The notes under the pieces were generated by a model that had not been told where the DNA came from, made no database searches, and saw only the letters and a list, made by a program, of their open reading frames with translations. Positions 15,501 to 18,836 of a stretch of 18,836 nucleotides of DNA are shown here, one piece after another. The DNA is from Planctomycetia bacterium. Its GTDB lineage: Bacteria; Planctomycetota; UBA1135; GCA-002686595. Where the stretch lies: NCBI GenBank assembly GCA_005778045.1, contig SXKQ01000131.1, forward strand, positions 1 through 18,836, written 5' to 3'. The first letter of the stretch is position 1, and every line of letters begins with the position of its first letter. The position numbers were made by a program, and so were the translations under genes.

Positions 15501-15878
15501 TCGTACACCCGTCTCGGCGACGTGCTGCCGCTGCTCGGGGCGATCGACGACCGATTCGTGATCATGGGATCCGGCGACGCGCTCACCGTACGCCTCGACG
15601 CGCGTGCGCTGCCCGCCCCGAAGGCCGGCTGGCGCCGCGACTATCTGGTGTTCCTCGACGGATGGGCCAAGGATCGCGACCCCAACACGGTCGATGCGCT
15701 CTACGTCGAGCCACTGCCGTTCCACGGCATGAGCGCCTATCCCTACGGCGCGCACGAGAGCTTCCCCAAGGACGCCGAGCATGAGGCGTGGCGTCGCGAG
15801 TGGAACACTCGCCCTGCCGAGCGCTGGATCGCGCCCGTGCACGCGGGCGAGCCCCTGCCCTTGTCGGCGCCGCGCTAG
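12543..15878 (+). CDS. CRTAC1-type lipoprotein: TPR, FG-GAP/VCBS repeats, ASPIC/UnbV and a large C-terminal region
   Basis: A 1111-residue exported lipoprotein (lipobox LLAAC, Cys21). Residues of about 28-190 are TPR-like helices (for example DAASAASLLERAAKASPSDPRYFYNRGRIA, given here as separate TPR halves). Residues of about 240-570 contain six Asp-rich calcium-type loops of FG-GAP/VCBS repeats, starting near residues 259, 360, 416, 465, 513 and 558 (for example DLDNDGDLDL). Residues of about 598-655 match ASPIC/UnbV (RRGVGAIVELR, VIWPNG). The remaining roughly 430 residues begin CPFLYSWNGREYVFVSDVLG and hold no domain I can name, though such tails accompany CRTAC1 proteins in Acidobacteria and Planctomycetes as far as I recall. 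It probably acts at the cell surface in binding or adhesion. An alternative start is Met3 (12549). Confidence 0.86.
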   Translation: MHMPLRPRVLALAVATLLAACGPGANPEQDQLARELAAASFAKDSRAQALAALKPLVERSDALASDLIDAACVHLRLGDAASAASLLERAAKASPSDPRYFYNRGRIAQFNVELESAARDFRRVLELAPEDLPTRFKLIDSVQGSDPTEYERLLREVVARGIENAGSWYLPAIYKLGLHCTMTEREAEGEKLLDEHQALGNRGVPSPRTDDFDMGNFGRIAFPTPRGSRFTGTGALPNFGAPATILPEFGGARSVLACDLDNDGDLDLVGWGERGLVLGLSESGSWRAISLAQEPVELALAFDLDGAKGDNVLDLLYVAKGELRLVRSARSITDKSVSWSASAKSLPRPAGTIADGLTIDYDHEGDLDVLLVGSAGAQLLRNDGVASESADGKLTDVTAEAKLPTGSAFSWCLAEDFDTDQDVDLLLGRDGAYVLATNLRGGVFADATGELAGFVAPARRPLVADLDGDSRPDVWSGDGAILRAQLGGGWKSDDKVTTPSGTLPGSQPLFALDLDLDGSLDALWPLADGARLQGQLALGTPATAPTELALAAAPALIDDLDGDLAWDALAITPAGLSLQRGQKGANNAVRLGFRGVKDNRRGVGAIVELRAQETYRRVFWRGEATLLGVGTHKETDLVRVIWPNGVIQYELRRDLGDRASTGSLLEQSEGLVGSCPFLYSWNGREYVFVSDVLGITPLGLPMAPGMLVPPDHDEYVLVTGEQLVPKDGFLELQFTEELREVTYLDRIRIDVVDHPQGTEIYPNELFTFPPFPAPHTHTVRAPLAPRVLGSDGRDWSAELASIDDRHAAPFEPAPGQFLGLANPHFLELAWDKAELANASKLRLVMTGWFYWTDASVNMASARDPEHEFIPPMLQVPDGQGGWRTAGPPIGFPAGKTKSMVVDVTALLDRDNPKLRLFGSLRLYWDSIRLATDNDDAPLEVTALEPAEARLWLRGFSDPERSELPHQPERFDWERIAWQPRWNQHPGSYTRLGDVLPLLGAIDDRFVIMGSGDALTVRLDARALPAPKAGWRRDYLVFLDGWAKDRDPNTVDALYVEPLPFHGMSAYPYGAHESFPKDAEHEAWRREWNTRPAERWIAPVHAGEPLPLSAPR

Positions 15879-15903
15879 GACAGCTGCGGCAAGCAAATTG
15901 CAG

Positions 15904-16338
15904 TCAAGCGAGGCCTTCGAACTCGGCCACCGCCGAGCGGAAGGCACTCGTCATCGGCGCGCTGCGCCCGTTGCGAGCGTCGTAGATCACGAGCACCGCT
16001 TCCGCCTCGCACCACACGCGGCCACCCGGCACCTCGCGCACGCGGTACGCCTGCTCGAAGGACGACTTGCCGAGGCGCGTGGTCACGACTTCGATCTCCA
16101 CCTCCGCGCCGCCGCGACCGGGGCTCACAAAGCGGAGGTTGCAGCTTCCGAGCACGAAGGGGAAGTGATTGAGCTCGAGCAGTCCGAGGCGCTGAAAGTA
16201 AGCGTGGCGCCCTTCCTCGAGCAGCGTCATGTAGACCGCGTTGTTCAGCACGTTCTGGTTGTCCTCATCGGACCAGCGCGTGCGAGCCCTGCAGCGGAAG
16301 CGGACGCGGGCGGGATCGGGCACCTGCGGGGCGAGCAT
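15904..16338 (-). CDS. Hotdog-fold acyl-CoA thioesterase (4HBT family)
   Basis: A 144-residue single-hotdog protein. The signature R-W-S-D-E-D-N-x(3)-LNNAVYM is followed by LLEEGRHAYF (residues 21-48) and corresponds to the D-x-D-x-x-G-H-V-N-N motif of 4-hydroxybenzoyl-CoA-thioesterase-like enzymes. Asp26 is the likely catalytic residue. Later SFEQAYRV and the strand CEAEAVLVIYD complete the fold. It probably hydrolyses a cytoplasmic acyl-CoA of unknown chain. It starts 11 nt after the stop of the exporter gene, forming a two-gene operon, and ends 25 nt from the convergent CRTAC1-like gene. A TANNNT box overlaps the exporter's stop, 8 nt before this ATG. Confidence 0.85.
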   Translation of the reverse strand: MLAPQVPDPARVRFRCRARTRWSDEDNQNVLNNAVYMTLLEEGRHAYFQRLGLLELNHFPFVLGSCNLRFVSPGRGGAEVEIEVVTTRLGKSSFEQAYRVREVPGGRVWCEAEAVLVIYDARNGRSAPMTSAFRSAVAEFEGLA

Positions 16339-16346
16339 GCTGACGG

Positions 16347-16352
16347 ACTCTA
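16347..16352 (-). promoter_or_regulatory. TANNNT box (TAGAGT) overlapping the exporter stop codon
   Basis: TAGAGT on the minus strand lies 8 nt before the thioesterase ATG at 16338. Its TAG is the stop of the DMT gene, so only the final T is independent evidence. Weak candidate. Confidence 0.2.
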
Positions 16353-17291
16353 CGACTTCGCAGGGGCAGGCGCGAGAGGCCGCGCCACCGGGCGGCGCGC
16401 GACCATCCAAACACCGCCGAAGGTCAGCAATGTCGAGAGCGCGAAGTGCTCCGGGAGCCCCTCGCCGAGCCACCACAGCGCGCCCAAGACCGTGATCATG
16501 GGCTGGAGGAAGATGAAGCTCGCCACCGTCGAGGCCGAGACGCGCACGAGCGCGAACGTATTCAGCAAATACGTGAAGACGGTCGGGAAGATGACGATGT
16601 AGCCGAGCGCGACCCAGGCGTCGGTGGGCACCGTCTCGGGGACCAGCGGCGCGTCCGGCCCGGCGAGAATCGGGATCGACCAAGCCGAGAGCAGGAACAC
16701 CCACGCAGTGAGCACCAGCGGCGGGTACTTGGCGAGCAAAGGGCGCAGCAGGACGAAGTAGATCGCGTAGCAAAGCTCGTTCGCGACCACGAGCAGGTTG
16801 CCGAGCATGTGATCTCCGCCGAAGCGGCCACCCCGCTCGAAGAGCACGAGCCCCGCCCCGACGAAGGCCAGCGCCATTCCGATCGCACGCGGCATGTCGA
16901 AGCGCTCTTGGCGCGCCGCGACCGCGACGATCAGCGTGAAGACCGGGATCAACGGCAAAAGCAGCGCCACTTCGATCGCGCTCGAACGCTGCAGACCTTC
17001 GAGAAACAGCACCATGTTGAGCAGGATGCCGAGCAGGCCGCAGACGAAGAGCCGCGGCAGGTCCCCACGCTCGGGAAGGAAACGCCGGCCGTGTAGGAGC
17101 GCGGCGACCGTGCCGAGCACGAGGCCGCCAACCGCGATTCGCCAAGCGCCGATGCTGCGCGCCGTAAAGGCGCCGAAGGCCACCTTTCCGAACAACGGGA
17201 ACAGGCCGAAGAACAGCTGGACGAACAACAGGGCAAAAATCCCCTGTGTGCGGCGCACACGCTCCTGCGGGCTCAAGTCCAGCGTGGGCAT
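16350..17291 (-). CDS. EamA/DMT-superfamily transporter
   Basis: An integral membrane protein of 313 residues with about ten hydrophobic segments arranged as two EamA halves. The first begins at ALLFVQLFFGLFPLFGKVAFGAF and the second at MLGNLLVVANELCYAIYFVLL. The family exports metabolites or amino acids across the cytoplasmic membrane. The second half has the typical TVASFIFLQPMITVLGA and ends in a GGVWMVARR strand. I chose the ATG at 17291, because a TANNNT box (TACCGT) lies 6 nt upstream of it. The GTG at 17312 would add 7 residues. It is followed by the thioesterase gene and diverges from the Nudix gene across about 71 bp. Substrate unknown. Confidence 0.88.
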   Translation of the reverse strand: MPTLDLSPQERVRRTQGIFALLFVQLFFGLFPLFGKVAFGAFTARSIGAWRIAVGGLVLGTVAALLHGRRFLPERGDLPRLFVCGLLGILLNMVLFLEGLQRSSAIEVALLLPLIPVFTLIVAVAARQERFDMPRAIGMALAFVGAGLVLFERGGRFGGDHMLGNLLVVANELCYAIYFVLLRPLLAKYPPLVLTAWVFLLSAWSIPILAGPDAPLVPETVPTDAWVALGYIVIFPTVFTYLLNTFALVRVSASTVASFIFLQPMITVLGALWWLGEGLPEHFALSTLLTFGGVWMVARRPVARPLAPAPAKS

Positions 17292-17297
17292 CCAGGG

Positions 17298-17303
17298 ACG
17301 GTA
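17298..17303 (-). promoter_or_regulatory. TANNNT box (TACCGT) before the DMT transporter gene
   Basis: On the minus strand TACCGT lies 6 nt before the ATG at 17291 and supports that start over the GTG at 17312. No Shine-Dalgarno sequence is present. Confidence 0.4.
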
Positions 17304-17349
17304 GCGCCCCACAAGGCGCGAACCCAGAGCCGCCGACCTTTCCCGGCCC

Positions 17350-17355
17350 TACACT
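17350..17355 (+). promoter_or_regulatory. TANNNT box (TACACT) before the Nudix gene
   Basis: TACACT lies exactly 7 nt before the ATG at 17363, as at the S9 and ApaH-like genes. It supports this start over an in-frame upstream ATG at 17246, which lies inside the divergent transporter gene. Confidence 0.45.
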
Positions 17356-17362
17356 TCCGACC

Positions 17363-17914
17363 ATGAGCCAAGCCCCCCGCCCGTGGCCGCGCGTGAACAG
17401 CCAATACGGCCCTGACCTGCTCGTGTGCCGCGCACGCTTCGACACGCTCACCAACCCGCGCACCGGCAAGGACATGCTGCGGACGGTGCTCGAGACGCCC
17501 CAGTGGTGCAACGTGGTGGCGCTCACGCGCGAGCGCCGCCTCGTCGTGGTGCGCCAGTTCCGTTTCGGCAGTTCCTCGGTCACGACCGAGATTCCCGGGG
17601 GCGTCGTCGACCCCGGCGAGGAGCACGCCCGCGCAGCGCAGCGCGAGCTGCGCGAGGAATGCGGCTACACCAGCGCGCGCTGGTCCTATCTCGGCTGCGT
17701 CGAGCCCAACCCGGCCTTCCATGACAACCTGTGCCACCACTGGCTGGCCGAGGACTGCGAACTCACCCACCCGCAGGAGCTCGACAGCGGCGAGGACATC
17801 GTGGTCGACACACTCGCGCTCGACGACGTGCGCGCGCAAGTCGCCTCGGGCGCGATTCGTCACGCGCTCGTGATCACCGCACTCGCGCGCGTGCTCGACC
17901 TGCGCCGCGGCTGA
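17363..17914 (+). CDS. Nudix hydrolase (ADP-ribose pyrophosphatase-like)
   Basis: A 183-residue cytoplasmic pyrophosphohydrolase. A perfect Nudix box G-x5-E-x7-R-E-U-x-E-E-x-G-U spans Gly80 to Tyr102, with metal-binding glutamates at 98-99. Upstream VVVRQFRFG and TEIPGG match the ADP-ribose/nucleoside-diphosphate-sugar subgroup, in which a QxR motif precedes the box. The substrate cannot be fixed. It stands alone, divergent from the transporter and convergent with the LOG-family gene, 7 nt between ends. It could have a housekeeping role alongside the ApaH-like phosphatase elsewhere in the window, though they are not linked. Confidence 0.9.
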   Translation: MSQAPRPWPRVNSQYGPDLLVCRARFDTLTNPRTGKDMLRTVLETPQWCNVVALTRERRLVVVRQFRFGSSSVTTEIPGGVVDPGEEHARAAQRELREECGYTSARWSYLGCVEPNPAFHDNLCHHWLAEDCELTHPQELDSGEDIVVDTLALDDVRAQVASGAIRHALVITALARVLDLRRG

Positions 17915-17921
17915 AGCGCGT

Positions 17922-18707
17922 CTAGCGCCCGCGCTCGCCGAGCACCCACAGGCGACGCCCGCGCCGGAGCCAGCTGCGCTGCAGGAGCCGCGCGGCAGAG
18001 TGCTCGATCGTGGCCATGGCCTCGTCCGGCGAGTCCGTGAGCAGGATCCGGTCGACGTCGCGCGGCTCGATCATGCGCTCCCTGAGCATCGGGCCACGCA
18101 GGAACTCGAACATCGGGCCCCAGTACTCCTTGCCCATCACGACCACCGGGAAGTCGTGCACCTTGCCGGTCTGGATCAGCGTGGCGATCTCGAACAGCTC
18201 ATCCAGCGTGCCGAACCCTCCCGGCATCGCGACGAACGCGACCGAGTACTTCGCGAGCATCACCTTGCGCACGAAGAAGTAGCGGAACGACACGAAGCGA
18301 TCGAGGTAGGGGTTGGGGCTCTGCTCGCGCGGCAACTCGATGTTGCAGCCGAGCGAGTAGCCGTCGTGCTCCTTCGCACCACGGTTCGCGGCCTCCATGA
18401 TCCCCGGACCGCCGCCGGTCATGACAGTGAAGCCAGAGGTCGCGAGCCGACCGCCCATCTCGCGCGCGAGCTCGTAGTAACGCGAGCCCGGCGGAGTGCG
18501 CGCCGAGCCGAACACGGTCACGCACGGGCCGACGAAGTGCAGCGCACGAAAACCCCTGACGAACTCGCCGAAGATGCGGATCGCGCGGCCGAGCTCGCGC
18601 GTGCGCGAGCCAGGGCCCTCCAGGAAGCGGGTGTCGAAGGGCTGCCCCGCGACCTTGCCCCACTCAGGTCCCGGCTCGACCTGCGGCGGAGTCGCGGGCT
18701 CGCTCAC
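17922..18707 (-). CDS. LOG-family (TIGR00730) nucleotide phosphoribohydrolase-like protein
   Basis: A 261-residue Rossmann-fold protein. GGGPGIMEAANRGA (98-111) and PGGFGTLDELFE (162-173) are the two hallmarks of LOG/cytokinin riboside-monophosphate phosphoribohydrolases, with Glu170 in the second. The family releases a base from a nucleoside monophosphate. The N-terminal 60 residues are an extension typical of the larger bacterial group, and the last 40 are Arg/Leu-rich. GTG start. The sequence GTGA is shared with the thiC stop, a 4-nt overlap, so translation is probably coupled. It may act in nucleotide salvage near thiamin synthesis, but that is inference. Confidence 0.88.
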   Translation of the reverse strand: MSEPATPPQVEPGPEWGKVAGQPFDTRFLEGPGSRTRELGRAIRIFGEFVRGFRALHFVGPCVTVFGSARTPPGSRYYELAREMGGRLATSGFTVMTGGGPGIMEAANRGAKEHDGYSLGCNIELPREQSPNPYLDRFVSFRYFFVRKVMLAKYSVAFVAMPGGFGTLDELFEIATLIQTGKVHDFPVVVMGKEYWGPMFEFLRGPMLRERMIEPRDVDRILLTDSPDEAMATIEHSAARLLQRSWLRRGRRLWVLGERGR

Positions 18708-18836
18708 GAGTACAGCGCCCCGCCCGTGCGCGCGAACTCGTCGCTCTTGTCCTTGAGGCCGCGCGCGAGCGCCTCGTCCGCACCCACGCCCTGCTCCGCC
18801 GCGAGCCGCCGCACGTCGTCGGTGATCTTCATCGAG
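18704..18836 (-). CDS. thiC: Phosphomethylpyrimidine synthase ThiC, C-terminal end only
   Basis: Only the last 43 codons and the stop are inside the window; the rest lies beyond the right edge. They read SMKITDDVRRLAA near the start and end in EFARTGGALYS. This matches the end of ThiC just after its iron-sulfur cysteine motif (FCSMKI), and the distance to the stop is as in E. coli ThiC. ThiC makes HMP-phosphate from aminoimidazole ribotide by radical SAM chemistry. A TPP riboswitch, if present, would be outside the window. The stop overlaps the LOG start. Confidence 0.86.
   Translation of the reverse strand, partial: SMKITDDVRRLAAEQGVGADEALARGLKDKSDEFARTGGALYS

Noticed and set aside
15879..15903. 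Possible terminator between the CRTAC1-like and thioesterase genes
   Set aside because: Only 4-5 bp GCTGC/GCAG pairing with no strong stem or T-run; too weak to call.
17246..17362. Upstream in-frame ATG for the Nudix hydrolase
   Set aside because: It lies inside the divergent transporter gene and the extra residues are Pro/Ala-rich without family similarity; the ATG at 17363 has the TANNNT box at the usual distance.
16339..17583. Open frame extending the thioesterase upstream across the transporter and the Nudix start
   Set aside because: It overlaps the transporter in a different frame and shows Arg/Ala-rich shadow composition; the 4HBT fold starts at the ATG at 16338.
1..18836. Defence system, prophage, mobile element, CRISPR array or RNA gene
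   Set aside because: No integrase, transposase, terminal repeats, direct-repeat array, or tRNA/rRNA-like fold was found on either strand; gene content is housekeeping and envelope-related.

Overview
This is a GC-rich (roughly 70% by eye), gene-dense bacterial chromosome segment with strongly G/C-biased third codon positions. Evidence on the organism is indirect. It carries several exported lipoproteins, a very large TPR/FG-GAP/ASPIC-UnbV (CRTAC1-type) lipoprotein, a membrane-anchored sulfatase-fold enzyme, few Shine-Dalgarno sequences and many one- or two-gene units. Together these point to Planctomycetota or a similar environmental lineage such as Acidobacteriota. No rRNA, tRNA, CRISPR array, insertion sequence or prophage gene was found, and the region looks like ordinary chromosome.

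Layout. The left edge (1-352, minus) is the N-terminal part of a type I signal peptidase. Divergent from it is a plus-strand pair of exported proline-type peptidases: an S9 prolyl-oligopeptidase-family lipoprotein (447-2915) and an M24 Xaa-Pro-peptidase-like protein with a Tat/lipobox leader (2925-4223). These converge on a minus-strand block. In transcription order the block holds a single-pass membrane protein (8591-7995), a translationally coupled DUF1232-like mini-protein (8002-7784), a membrane sulfatase-fold hydrolase (7675-5774), a 46-residue extremely basic protein (5646-5506) and a sialidase/BNR-like lipoprotein (5406-4228).

Divergent from the block is an ApaH-like phosphatase (8657-9379), which converges on a minus-strand SGNH hydrolase, short-chain dehydrogenase and FAD-linked oxidase. 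The last two (11674-9390) resemble DprE2 and DprE1 and probably act in sequence as an epimerase. The 1111-residue CRTAC1-type lipoprotein (12543-15878) diverges from the SGNH gene. It then meets a minus-strand operon of a DMT-family exporter and a hotdog thioesterase (17291-15904). A Nudix hydrolase (17363-17914) and a thiC-LOG operon (the thiC C-terminus is cut by the right edge) close the window.

The most notable non-coding signal is a TANNNT box 5-8 nt upstream of seven of about sixteen start codons. This is the arrangement expected of leaderless transcripts. Only two genes show a convincing Shine-Dalgarno sequence, and one gene has a conventional -35/-10 promoter. Other points of interest are the DprE1-like protein with alanine at the benzothiazinone-target cysteine position, the sulfatase-fold enzyme with threonine at the formylglycine position, the tiny arginine/lysine-rich protein and the undescribed C-terminal region of the CRTAC1-type protein.
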